In this document: piece by piece, positions 6,702-14,797 of the stretch
How positions within the stretch are numbered: position 1 is the stretch's first letter
How the letters are laid out: each line of letters begins with the position of its first letter
NCBI GenBank assembly: GCA_019694875.1
Contig: JAIBBC010000001.1
Location: 682,001 to 746,000, forward strand
DNA: 64,000 nucleotides
Source of the DNA: Cyclobacteriaceae bacterium
GTDB lineage: Bacteria > Bacteroidota > Bacteroidia > Cytophagales > Cyclobacteriaceae
Direction of reading: 5' to 3'
The notes under the pieces: model-generated
What the model was told of the DNA's origin: nothing
The model's input: only the letters and a program-made list of their open reading frames with translations
Database searches by the model: none
Made by a program: the position numbers and the translations under genes

Positions 6702-8495
6702 ATGATACAATCTTTCATCGAGCAATTTCCGGAAGAGGTCTTTTATAGTATCATAGCCAGGTACTATAAGCAAACCTTAGCTTTTAGTCCCAAGAGCTTT
6801 TCACGACAGTTATTCAACTCACCGCTAGGTGCAGCCACTATCGATCTGCCAAGTCATTTAGAATGCTTTCACTTAAATACGAAACAGATCTTTCCATATA
6901 GCACAGACGACATAATTGAAAACTTTACGCTTTACCCATTTTACCTGCCATTCTTAAGGTTTGAAAAAAGATCCTCAATTATTAATGCGATGAAAGGTGA
7001 TGTGGGAAACACAGTTCATACAAGGATCGGAATCAACGCTTCAAAAATTGTTACATATCGATACCCACGTTACTGTCCTGCTTGCATTGAAGAGAACACA
7101 GCAGAAGATCCTTATTGGGAACGTCTTCCTCAGACGGATCTGATAATTTGTCCAAAACATAACTGTTTCATTCATTCGTATGTTCCGGATCTTGCTGAGC
7201 TCAATAGATCACTCTTCATTTCAGCGCCTAAAGGCTTGGCACTTCACAATCCCCCTGTATTTAATGAAGATCAAAAGCTCTATGACCTTGCCGTCATTTA
7301 CCAAAAGATCCTGAATAAAGAATATGACTTTGACATTAATCTGATTAATTATCATGAAAAGGTTAGGGAGGGCGGATATGCAAAGGAAAAAAATCTTGAT
7401 GTTCAAAAACTCATCAACGATTTCAATCGGTTTCATAGTCAAGAGTTCCTTTACAAGCTTTTTCCCAGAGCAAATCAATATGATCGGTTGCAATGGCTAC
7501 CCGATATCATAAAACGGCCCCTTCATATTTTTCACCCCTTGCGACACATTCTTACCCACGAATTTGTCAAGTCGATTGAGGCTGCTCCAAAAGCAATTCA
7601 GTCCTTCGGGCGCGGTCCATGGCCTTGTCTCAATAAAGCTTCTGATCATTTCCATAAAAATGTAATACACAACATAGAGTATCACATTGACCCGAAAAGT
7701 AAGCGTCAGATCGGTGTGTTGAGCTGCATCTGCGGCATGGTTTATACTAAAAGTATTTTGACCAAGAATGGATCATCAATTGAGTTTGTAAGGATAAAAG
7801 AATGGGGACCATTATGGATCAAAAGACTACGAAACGAAATCAAAACCGAAAAATCATTTAGAACAATTGCATCAATTCTAGGGACAGACGCCAAAACTAT
7901 CTCAAAACTCTCCAAACAGTTTAACAACACTGTTGATAAAAATACGGACAACAGGGAAACACGTACTGCATATAGAAAACGATGGGTAAAACTTCTAAAT
8001 AAATTTTCGAATCGAAAGGTTTTTAATGCCAGGCTGGCCGAGCCAAAAATCTATGCGTGGCTGTATAGAAATGATAATTCATGGCTTCTTACCATTAACA
8101 AACTTCACAGTCAAAACTCACTTCAGACAGAACTAAAATTAGATTGGCAGCAAATGGATCAGGATTTAGTAATCAAATTATCTGAGTCTTTTGAAAAGTT
8201 AAGGCAGGAAAATTTCAGGGGTAGAATTTCAAGAACGCTCCTTGCAAAAATCATAAACCATGAAAAATACCTTCTAGGGAAGAATGCGAAAAAGCTGCCA
8301 CTAAGCATAAGCTATTTGGAAAAGGTTTGTGAAACGCGCGAGGAGTATCAGATCAAAAGAATTAAGCTGGCCAAAAAACAACTCGATGCAGAGCTCGAAA
8401 TACCACTTCAATGGAAAATTATGCGAAAGGCTGGCTTGAGAAAAGAATTATCTCCTGTCGTGGAAATGGAAATCAATAAAATAATTGGATACTGA
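6702..8495 (+). CDS. TnsD/TniQ-family target-site selection protein, copy 1
   Basis: TnsD-type proteins recognise a specific attachment site and recruit TnsC there. The product is 597 residues. The start at 6702 is chosen because MIQSFIEQFPEEVFYSIIARY lines up with the start of the next TniQ protein; an ATG at 6678 lies in the loop of the upstream hairpin and adds only eight residues. An N-terminal TniQ domain has the zinc motif C125-x2-C128-x21-C150-x2-H153. A second TnsD-type zinc region follows (WPCLNKASDHFH at about 307-318, CICG at 342-345). The C-terminal 240 residues are basic and probably bind DNA. Length is like Tn7 TnsD (508) or longer, so it is a full targeting protein and not a short TniQ. 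Confidence 0.88.
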   Translation: MIQSFIEQFPEEVFYSIIARYYKQTLAFSPKSFSRQLFNSPLGAATIDLPSHLECFHLNTKQIFPYSTDDIIENFTLYPFYLPFLRFEKRSSIINAMKGDVGNTVHTRIGINASKIVTYRYPRYCPACIEENTAEDPYWERLPQTDLIICPKHNCFIHSYVPDLAELNRSLFISAPKGLALHNPPVFNEDQKLYDLAVIYQKILNKEYDFDINLINYHEKVREGGYAKEKNLDVQKLINDFNRFHSQEFLYKLFPRANQYDRLQWLPDIIKRPLHIFHPLRHILTHEFVKSIEAAPKAIQSFGRGPWPCLNKASDHFHKNVIHNIEYHIDPKSKRQIGVLSCICGMVYTKSILTKNGSSIEFVRIKEWGPLWIKRLRNEIKTEKSFRTIASILGTDAKTISKLSKQFNNTVDKNTDNRETRTAYRKRWVKLLNKFSNRKVFNARLAEPKIYAWLYRNDNSWLLTINKLHSQNSLQTELKLDWQQMDQDLVIKLSESFEKLRQENFRGRISRTLLAKIINHEKYLLGKNAKKLPLSISYLEKVCETREEYQIKRIKLAKKQLDAELEIPLQWKIMRKAGLRKELSPVVEMEINKIIGY

Positions 8496-8528
8496 TTATC
8501 ACTAACAAACCACTTAAACTTTGCTTAT

Positions 8529-10328
8529 ATGATTGCTTACTTTGTTGACCCAAGACCAGATGAGTTATTCTATAGTATTATTTGTCGCTATAAGGATCAT
8601 ACCCTTTCGGGTCACTGGATGATTAACGAGGATTTATTTGGTGCTGGAAAGAATATCCCCTCAAATATTTTCTATCCACATCATTTAGGGAATTTCTACA
8701 ATTCAATTGGAAAACATTTCTCGCTAACCCCGGAGGATATCATTCAAAACCATACTGTCTTGCCGCAGTACTTCAGGTTCACTTCACAAGAAAAAGCGGA
8801 TAGGATAAAAAGAGATTTAATTGAAAATAAACCTCTCACCATTTTTCACAGAACCAAAAGTAAGACCACTACTCTCAAGTTTTGCCCAAAGTGTCTTACA
8901 GAGGATTTATCAACCTATCACGAACCCTATTGGCATTTGTCGCACAATACAAATGAGTTTATTCGAATATGCGTCAAACACAACTGTTTTCTCGAAAGCT
9001 GGACACCCCCTGAGGATAAATTAAAAATGGTAAACCTTCATTCTGCGAAATCACTGGCTAAGATTAAAATACTCCCAAGATTCAATGACAATCCACTCTT
9101 ATTAAAGATTTCTGAAAAAATGGTTTCTCTTCTTCATGATACAGAATCTATCAACAAAGAAGAAATTATTTCTAAGGCGATTCAGAAAGGAATAATCAAA
9201 TATTCAAGCAGCAAAATCTGCATAGTAAAATCACAATTCAATGAATTCAAGGTCGAAATAAGAAAGTTGGATGAGAAATATTTTGAGCAGTTGGAACATG
9301 CATTAGTAAATCAGGGATTTTTAAACAAGGTTTTTTCTGGCGAGCATCCTCTACTTTTTGTATTGCTTGAATGCTTGATCGAAAGGTTACCCAATAAATT
9401 ATTGCGATTTGGGGACCCCTTTAAATGCATTAATAAAATTTGTCCGAAGTACGGTCAGCCTGCTCTTCACCCTAAAAGCCTGTTCAATCGCGCATTAAAA
9501 CTGTATCCGTTTAATGGGCTAGCATTAATACACTGTAAAGCTTGTGGCATGATTTATCGAGCAGATTTCTCAGCAGCGAAGAATAAAAAATACTGGAGAA
9601 TTGAATATGGAGAGCTATTTACTTCACGCGTTTATAACTACTTGAATAAAGGACATTCCCTTTCTGAAATTTCAAGGAATGTTGACTTTGGTTGGGACCA
9701 ATTAAAAACCTTGATCGCCTGCGATTTTAAAAGAATTATTAGCCAAAAGGAACCAATATCTCCTGCCGAATTCTTAAAAAATAGAACAAGACACAGGTCT
9801 ATTTGGAAAAATGAATTGGCGTCAAAATCATTCATTTCCATTTCCAAGTCAAGAAAAAAACTCCATCCAACTTACAAATGGTTATTAACTCATGATAAAG
9901 ATTGGATGATCAACTTCAACAAATCCTACACAAAAAGAAAGGGTGGTCACTCATCAAAAAAAATGACGCTAACAGAAGAAGACAGCTTCTATCTCGACCT
10001 ACTCATAAAGAAGAAAAAAGAATTCCTAGCTAACGATGTTCAAAAAAGATTAAATAAAACGTTGTTGCTAAATATGGATGAATTTATCCCCATACGGATT
10101 AGACATAGGCTATTACCTAAGTGCACCAAATTTCTCAACGCAGAATGTGAGACACCATTCGATTACAAACTGAGGCAGCTTAGAAAGTATATCAAAAAGA
10201 ATACAGGAGTTCTAAAGTTCACAAAAACTTTTCTTTTCAATCAGTTTGGTTTCATCGTAAACAGATTGACTTACAGGGAAGTAAAAGACGTGAACTTAAT
10301 TCTCAATCCTATTGGGCATAGCATATAA
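8529..10328 (+). CDS. TnsD/TniQ-family target-site selection protein, copy 2
   Basis: A second full-length targeting protein of 599 residues begins 33 bp after the first. The N-terminus (MIAYFVDPRPDELFYSIICRY) parallels copy 1. The TniQ zinc motif is C119-x2-C122-x25-C148-x2-H151. A second metal region includes FKCINKICPKYG (about 300) and HCKACGMIY (about 337). The C-terminal half differs strongly from copy 1, as expected if it reads a different DNA sequence. In Tn7-like elements with two TnsD/TniQ proteins, one usually serves a chromosomal site and the other an alternative target or guide complex. No CRISPR genes are present here, so a second DNA site or a mobile target is the simpler reading. 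Confidence 0.86.
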   Translation: MIAYFVDPRPDELFYSIICRYKDHTLSGHWMINEDLFGAGKNIPSNIFYPHHLGNFYNSIGKHFSLTPEDIIQNHTVLPQYFRFTSQEKADRIKRDLIENKPLTIFHRTKSKTTTLKFCPKCLTEDLSTYHEPYWHLSHNTNEFIRICVKHNCFLESWTPPEDKLKMVNLHSAKSLAKIKILPRFNDNPLLLKISEKMVSLLHDTESINKEEIISKAIQKGIIKYSSSKICIVKSQFNEFKVEIRKLDEKYFEQLEHALVNQGFLNKVFSGEHPLLFVLLECLIERLPNKLLRFGDPFKCINKICPKYGQPALHPKSLFNRALKLYPFNGLALIHCKACGMIYRADFSAAKNKKYWRIEYGELFTSRVYNYLNKGHSLSEISRNVDFGWDQLKTLIACDFKRIISQKEPISPAEFLKNRTRHRSIWKNELASKSFISISKSRKKLHPTYKWLLTHDKDWMINFNKSYTKRKGGHSSKKMTLTEEDSFYLDLLIKKKKEFLANDVQKRLNKTLLLNMDEFIPIRIRHRLLPKCTKFLNAECETPFDYKLRQLRKYIKKNTGVLKFTKTFLFNQFGFIVNRLTYREVKDVNLILNPIGHSI

Positions 10329-10350
10329 TTCCACATATCACCCACTTTGT

Positions 10351-11160
10351 ATGAAGCATCGCAACCTAATTCAACTACTGGACAATAAACCGAACTACGA
10401 GAGGCTGGAAATTATTATTCAGGAGCTCGACAAGTTGGGTATTGGCTATTCTAATCAAAAGTATTCTAGCGGGACAAATTTAATTGTCGACCTTGGAAAT
10501 GCTGAAAAGCGAATTGGAATAAGTTCACATTTTGATAAAGTTCAAACCTCGGCTGGAGCAAACGACAATGGTTCGGCAATAGCTGTCTGTCTTGACATAA
10601 TCAAAAAACACAAAAACTTAGGAAATGATGACCTGGGGCTTCGCGTGTTCTTTTTTGACGAAGAAGAGAATGGCTTACAAGGATCTACCGCCTACGTAAA
10701 GGAACATGGCACAAATGACTTGATCGGGTTAATAAATATGGAGTTAGTTGGACTGGGTGATAAATTTGCTTTGTGGCCTGTCACCGAAAGAGCTAACAGC
10801 CATCTTCTATCTTCTTTTGAATCTACTTCAAAACAAAAGCAAATTATCTCCAAACGATTTGACCAGATTGTTACAAATACCGCTGATCATCTACCATTTC
10901 AAAAAGCCGGACTTCAAGATTCTTTTACCATAACATGCATTTCGGACAAAGACATTCAAGTTGCTCAGAAATATTTCGAGGCGTTGGAATTAGAAGAAGA
11001 CAAACATGTTTTATTCGAGATACTTTCATCCGCTCCAATTTTTCAACATTATCACAAGCCATCTGATACTTTCGATAAGTTGAATGAAGAGACAATGCAA
11101 ATGACAACTGAAGTAATTTGGGAATGTTTACTCCTGGCTAACAATCACACAACAAAATGA
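10351..11160 (+). CDS. M28-type zinc peptidase-like protein, transposon cargo
   Basis: From ATG 10351 the product is 269 residues. An upstream in-frame ATG at 10312 would overlap the tniQ gene and lacks family similarity. Family metal ligands are visible: H60 (SSHFD), D72 (GANDNGS), catalytic E105 with E106 (FFDEEENGLQGS), E131 (NMELVG) and H235 (HYHKPSDT). M28 enzymes are di-zinc amino- or carboxypeptidases. This one has no signal peptide, so it is probably cytoplasmic, unlike the secreted M28 protein at 29670. The stop overlaps the phosphoesterase start by 4 bp (ATGA), indicating a two-gene unit. Substrate unknown; a defence or stress role for the pair is speculation. Confidence 0.8.
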   Translation: MKHRNLIQLLDNKPNYERLEIIIQELDKLGIGYSNQKYSSGTNLIVDLGNAEKRIGISSHFDKVQTSAGANDNGSAIAVCLDIIKKHKNLGNDDLGLRVFFFDEEENGLQGSTAYVKEHGTNDLIGLINMELVGLGDKFALWPVTERANSHLLSSFESTSKQKQIISKRFDQIVTNTADHLPFQKAGLQDSFTITCISDKDIQVAQKYFEALELEEDKHVLFEILSSAPIFQHYHKPSDTFDKLNEETMQMTTEVIWECLLLANNHTTK

Positions 11161-11780
11161 AGATTGTTTTAATAAGCGATACACATAACCAGCATGAGAA
11201 AATCATTCTGCCAAAAGGTGACATGATCATTCATGCCGGAGATATTTCAGAACTTGGAACCTTCACCGAAGTACTAAACTTTATTCAATGGTTTAGCAAG
11301 CTCCCTTTCAAGTATAAGATTTTCATTGCAGGTAATCACGATTTTCTTTTTGAAAGACAAAAACTGGTTGGCACAGCCATGCTCTTGGAAGGAGTTACAT
11401 ACCTCGAAAACTCGGAAGTAACAATAGACGGACTTAGAATATATGGCTCGCCATACACGCTAAAATTTTATGATTGGGCTTTCATGAAAAGCTCAGGAAA
11501 AGAAATTGCTGAGACCTGGAACTTGATCCCCGAGAACGTTGACATTCTAATAACGCACAGCCCGCCTTTCGGGGTACTTGATAAGAATGAATTGGGCACG
11601 CACTGTGGTTGTAAAGATTTACTGGCAAGAGTGTATGCGGCCAAACCATGTATTCATGTATTTGGTCACATACATGAAGGCTACGGCACACACGAGATTA
11701 ATGGTACTCGATTCTATAATGCCAGTATTCTTAATGAAAATTATCATGTTAGTAACAGACCGATATTAATTGATCTGTAA
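11157..11780 (+). CDS. Calcineurin-like metallophosphoesterase, transposon cargo
   Basis: The 207-residue protein has the full set of metallophosphoesterase motifs: SDTHN near the N-terminus, HAGDI, AGNHD, THSPPFG and FGHIHEGYG. These ligate two metals in phosphatases and phosphodiesterases. No signal peptide or membrane segment is present. It overlaps the M28 peptidase gene by 4 bp, so the two are translationally coupled. The exact substrate cannot be told; the family includes nucleotide and protein phosphatases and cyclic-nucleotide phosphodiesterases. Confidence 0.88.
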   Translation: MKIVLISDTHNQHEKIILPKGDMIIHAGDISELGTFTEVLNFIQWFSKLPFKYKIFIAGNHDFLFERQKLVGTAMLLEGVTYLENSEVTIDGLRIYGSPYTLKFYDWAFMKSSGKEIAETWNLIPENVDILITHSPPFGVLDKNELGTHCGCKDLLARVYAAKPCIHVFGHIHEGYGTHEINGTRFYNASILNENYHVSNRPILIDL

Positions 11781-11808
11781 GTCAAACAGCATTTAAATTC
11801 TATAAAAA

Positions 11809-12231
11809 ATGAAAAAAAATTATTATCAAAAAGGACAGCCTGGGCACTATCTGAATAAAGATTATACTATTGAAGCACTGTGGATTAACATTGAGTGTTA
11901 TGCGTACCTCATCGATAACCATCTAGAATGTGTAACCAAAGATGTTGCATCAGGGCGCATTACGAATGAAAAGGTAATTCTTGAGACCTTAGAACTGATA
12001 AAAAGAGTTGGTGACTTAGTTCCTAAGGATATATCTAATATCAATAGGTGTATATCATTTGTAAAGGAAAAATTCCCTCATGCAATTTTTAGTACATACC
12101 ACGACACTATTGCGATTGAAAACCTTTCAAAAGTGGAAATGATCACTTGCCTTCAACAGGACGGGCTCCGCTTTGACTACGCTCGAGTAGATAAGAATGG
12201 TGATATACCTGAAGAGGATCTTGTTAGATAA
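11809..12231 (+). CDS. Unrecognised 140-residue cargo protein
   Basis: No family is recognised. The protein is soluble, rich in Asp, Glu, Ile and Lys, with a Lys/Tyr-rich start (MKKNYYQKGQPGHYLNKDYT) and likely alpha-helical content at about 20-85. It begins 28 bp after the phosphoesterase stop and is the last gene before the right-end repeats. The start is the first ATG in frame and fits operon spacing. Function cannot be inferred. Confidence 0.65.
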   Translation: MKKNYYQKGQPGHYLNKDYTIEALWINIECYAYLIDNHLECVTKDVASGRITNEKVILETLELIKRVGDLVPKDISNINRCISFVKEKFPHAIFSTYHDTIAIENLSKVEMITCLQQDGLRFDYARVDKNGDIPEEDLVR

Positions 12232-12270
12232 GGTCTGCATCTTTTACTGGATCATCGCCAATCTGTTTTA

Positions 12271-12360
12271 CGACTTTTCTCCAAAATTGTGCGCTCCCGA
12301 ACAGTTCCATTAAGCGACTTTTCTACAAAATGCATCACGCGACTTCTCTGCTATTTCACA
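12271..12360. repeat. Transposon right-end direct repeats (candidate TnsB binding sites)
   Basis: Three related repeats lie in the same orientation: CGACTTTTCTCCAAAAT from 12271, CGACTTTTCTACAAAAT from 12315 and CGACTTCTCTGCTATTT from 12340. Offsets are 44 and 25 bp. The last repeat runs to TTTCACA at 12360, so the end read inward starts TGTGAAA, fitting the TGT terminus of Tn7-like elements. Arrays of about 22-bp repeats at the ends are the known TnsB binding sites in Tn7. The sequence between the repeats is not conserved. The boundary at 12360 is an inference. Confidence 0.7.
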
Positions 12361-12388
12361 AAACCCTTTCACCTCGAAAGGGTTTTTT
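12360..12388 (+). terminator. Rho-independent terminator immediately outside the transposon end
   Basis: AAAACCCTTT (12360-12369) and AAAGGGTTTT (12377-12386) form a perfect stem with a 7-base loop, followed by T residues to 12388. It would stop + strand transcription leaving the cargo genes before the MFS gene. Its position directly at the inferred insertion point resembles Tn7 insertion at the terminator of its target gene, so it may have belonged to an ancestral host gene now on the far side of the element. Confidence 0.8.
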
Positions 12389-12490
12389 ATTCCAAACATA
12401 TCATTGCAAAGCCGTTAATATGTCATATCAATCGGTTACGATACTTTAATTGACCGATATCTTCATTCATAGTCACAGTCGCGCGATCTT

Positions 12491-12498
12491 TACATTTG
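12491..12498 (+). promoter_or_regulatory. Candidate -7 box for the MFS transporter gene
   Basis: TACATTTG matches the Bacteroidota -7 consensus TAnnTTTG and lies 10 bases before the ATG at 12509. No clear -33 TTTG is seen at 19-21 bp. An inverted repeat ATCGGT...ACCGAT (12431-12436 and 12453-12458) upstream might bind a regulator. Confidence 0.4.
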
Positions 12499-12508
12499 AT
12501 TTACTAAA

Positions 12509-13657
12509 ATGCCGTCACCTTTTCGCGCACCACGCGCATACCGGATTGCCATAAGTTCATTCTTTTTTATCCAGGGATTAACCTTTGCCAGCTGGGCCAG
12601 CCGCATTCCGGATATTAAAAATGCATTTGATCTCAGTGATGCAGCCTGGGGCGGAATACTGCTGTGCCTGCCGATCGGCCAGTTTTTTGCGCTTGCCTTG
12701 TCAGGTTTTTTGGTGACACGCTACGGGAGCCGGATTGTATTAATCACGACTTCCCTTCTGTATCCCGCCACATTATTGGTGATCGGGCTGGCATCAAGCC
12801 CGGTATGGTTAATTGTCGCGCTTTTGCTTACCGGTTTTTTCGGAAACATTTACAATATCGCTGTCAATACGCAGGCTGTCGGCATTGAGGCGCTGTACGG
12901 CCGCAGCATCATGGCAAGTTTTCACGGATTGTGGAGTCTCGCAGGATTTGCAGGTGGGTTGATCGGAACTTTTATGATCGCGAAAAACTTGTCACCCTTC
13001 CAGCATTACTGGATAATCAATGGCCTAACGTTATTGCTCACGTTTCTATTTGTCCGATCTACGCTTCCGCGTGATACCCGAACCAGCGATGCAAAACCTA
13101 AACTGTTTGTCAAGCCTGATAACGCTATCCTGATTCTAGGAATACTTGCATTTTCCTGCATGATCTGCGAAGGAACCATGTTCGACTGGGCGGGAGTTTA
13201 TTTTGAAAAGATTGTCGCTGCGAAAAAAGAATACGTACAGTTTGGCTTCGTGGCTTTTATGAGTACCATGGCAAGTGGCAGACTGATTGCCGATTTCCTG
13301 ATCATGAAACTTGGCACTAAACGAATGATCCGGCTCAGCGGCTTCATGATCTTTATTGGAATACTAACCGTTGTTGTGTTCCCGTATTTCGTTCCTTCCA
13401 TTATTGGATTACTGATTACCGGCTTGGGGGTATCATCAGTTGTACCGTTAAGCTACGGGCTTGCCGGGCAGTCGAAAACCATGCCGGCCGGGCAGGCGCT
13501 TGCAGCGGTCTCCTCACTGGGGTTTTTAGGATTTCTGATTGCACCCCCCCTGATTGGATTTGTTTCGGAAGGCTACACGCTTCGCACCGCGTTTGCGTTG
13601 ATCGCGCTGATGGGATTAGCCGTTGCGTTTTTATCCGGGAAGGTTCAGCGCAATTAA
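12509..13657 (+). CDS. MFS transporter
   Basis: This 382-residue integral membrane protein has about 12 hydrophobic segments and a GGLIGT-type loop, and is of the FucP/YbjJ-like major facilitator type. An early FASWASRIPDIKNAF motif is typical of the YbjJ group of predicted sugar or multidrug permeases. It acts in the inner membrane; substrate unknown. Its composition (more GC-rich) matches the chromosome, not the transposon. Its 3' end overlaps the convergent 3HCDH-like gene by 4 bp. Confidence 0.85.
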   Translation: MPSPFRAPRAYRIAISSFFFIQGLTFASWASRIPDIKNAFDLSDAAWGGILLCLPIGQFFALALSGFLVTRYGSRIVLITTSLLYPATLLVIGLASSPVWLIVALLLTGFFGNIYNIAVNTQAVGIEALYGRSIMASFHGLWSLAGFAGGLIGTFMIAKNLSPFQHYWIINGLTLLLTFLFVRSTLPRDTRTSDAKPKLFVKPDNAILILGILAFSCMICEGTMFDWAGVYFEKIVAAKKEYVQFGFVAFMSTMASGRLIADFLIMKLGTKRMIRLSGFMIFIGILTVVVFPYFVPSIIGLLITGLGVSSVVPLSYGLAGQSKTMPAGQALAAVSSLGFLGFLIAPPLIGFVSEGYTLRTAFALIALMGLAVAFLSGKVQRN

Positions 13658-14322
13658 GTCGATTTCAAATATTCCTTCTTAAGCTTGCCGCAGATTTTGT
13701 AGCGTTCATCGTGTGTGTCTTCATACACCGCTTCGAGCAATTCGTAAACATGCTTAATACCGATTCGCTGGCACCATTCGAAAGGTCCATAGGGATAATT
13801 TGTTCCAAGCTTCATACTCAGATCAATGTCTTCGCGTGAAGCCGTGCCTTCTTCAGCCGTATAATAAGCTTCATTAATGATCATGCAGATGATACGCGGA
13901 GTAACCAAACCAACACGATCGTCAACCAGCAAATATTCCGTATTTAAATTTTGACAAATATCTCTCAGTTGTCCTTCGTCACTCTTTTCCAGCAGGCTTA
14001 CCTCCAGCACGCTCCTGTTTACAAACGTGGGCAGTCCGTTAAACCCAAACAGCCTTGCTTTCAAATTATGATTTGCGAGGTTTGAAAGTTCAGCCAGTGA
14101 AATCTTGGCCGTATTCACAAATACCTTTGCATTTGCCTTATCTGCATAAATTTCAACCTGAAACGGATCTTCATCCAGAATAAAATCCAGCACTAAATCA
14201 CTTCCCTGAACAAATCGCTCCGCTTCACGATGATCGCGCTCGAATGTGTATTTATGACCGTCACCAAACTTCGCTTTGGCTTCGTCTAAATTCACCTGCT
14301 CACCGATTACGAGAATATTCAT
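13654..14322 (-). CDS. 3-hydroxyacyl-CoA dehydrogenase-like protein, resident copy
   Basis: The complete 222-residue protein has an N-terminal NILVIG start, FVNTAKISLAEL and the 3HCDH C-terminal domain (DDRVGLVTPR...GTNYPYGPFEW) of the FadB/PaaH type. It is shorter than a classical two-domain enzyme (about 280-310) and lacks a clear GxGxxG dinucleotide motif, so catalysis is uncertain. The homologue at the left window edge shares about 70% identity. The gene is divergent from ridA and converges on the MFS gene. It probably acts in fatty-acid or aromatic CoA-ester metabolism. Confidence 0.82.
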   Translation of the reverse strand: MNILVIGEQVNLDEAKAKFGDGHKYTFERDHREAERFVQGSDLVLDFILDEDPFQVEIYADKANAKVFVNTAKISLAELSNLANHNLKARLFGFNGLPTFVNRSVLEVSLLEKSDEGQLRDICQNLNTEYLLVDDRVGLVTPRIICMIINEAYYTAEEGTASREDIDLSMKLGTNYPYGPFEWCQRIGIKHVYELLEAVYEDTHDERYKICGKLKKEYLKST

Positions 14323-14364
14323 ACTTTTGACAATACGCGAAGTTAATTTTTAAACCGTTAAAAG

Positions 14365-14745
14365 ATGTCAAAAAATGTAGTTTATTCAGGCTCTGCCCCT
14401 GAGCCAATCGGTCCGTATAGCCAGGCGATCCAGGCAGGAAACATGCTTTTCGTAAGCGGACAAATTGCTATTCAAAAATCATCCGGTAAGCTGATCACCG
14501 ATGACATTGAAACCGAAACCGCCCAGGTGATGAGAAACATTGGCGACATTTTAAATGCAGCAGGATTCGACTTTCAACATGTGGTAAAGAGCACAATCTT
14601 TCTTCAAGACTTTAATGACTTCGCAAAGGTGAACGAAGTTTACGGCCGGAGTTTCCCCAACAATCCGCCAGCACGCGAAACGGTTGAGGTTAGCCGCCTG
14701 CCGAAAGATGTGAATATCGAGATTTCGTGCATAGCTGTTAAATAG
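14365..14745 (+). CDS. ridA: RidA-family enamine/imine deaminase
   Basis: RidA hydrolyses reactive 2-aminoacrylate-type enamines made by PLP enzymes, protecting them from damage. The 126-residue length is typical. Family motifs are present: APEPIGPYSQAI near the start, FVSGQI, and the C-terminal NIEISCIA with the preceding PPARETVEV (catalytic arginine region). Cytosolic trimer in the family. It is divergent from the 3HCDH-like gene, 42 bp away. Confidence 0.95.
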   Translation: MSKNVVYSGSAPEPIGPYSQAIQAGNMLFVSGQIAIQKSSGKLITDDIETETAQVMRNIGDILNAAGFDFQHVVKSTIFLQDFNDFAKVNEVYGRSFPNNPPARETVEVSRLPKDVNIEISCIAVK

Positions 14746-14751
14746 ATATTG

Positions 14752-14797
14752 GGCATTAGGGATCAGGCAGATTCTCCAATGCCTAATCCCTGACGCC
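14752..14797. terminator. Imperfect long inverted repeat between convergent ridA and glnS
   Basis: Arms at 14752-14769 and 14780-14797 (18 bases each) pair with three non-Watson-Crick positions, leaving a 10-base loop. It fills the gap between two convergent genes and reaches the first base of the glnS stop. It may serve as a bidirectional terminator although no long T-run follows, or it may be a dispersed repeat. Confidence 0.5.

Larger units (their letters stand above)
1237..12360 (+). mobile_element. Tn7-like transposon (right end at about 12360; left end not located)
   Basis: The block encodes TnsA, TnsB, TnsC and two TnsD/TniQ proteins in the canonical order, preceded by a TnsB-like protein and followed by three cargo genes. 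No TnsE is recognisable. Base composition is clearly more AT-rich than the chromosome after 12.4 kb. The right end is inferred from three direct repeats (12271-12360) ending in TTTCACA, whose complement begins TGT as Tn7-family ends do. A 5-bp target duplication would then be AAACC at 12361-12365. The other end is either in 922-1236 or left of the window; the start given is simply the first transposition gene. Heteromeric TnsAB transposases of this type cut and paste under control of the TnsC ATPase. Confidence 0.8.

Noticed and set aside
6702-12231. CRISPR-associated transposon (CAST) interpretation
   Set aside because: No repeat-spacer array and no Cas6/7/8 or Cas12k-like gene is present anywhere in the window.
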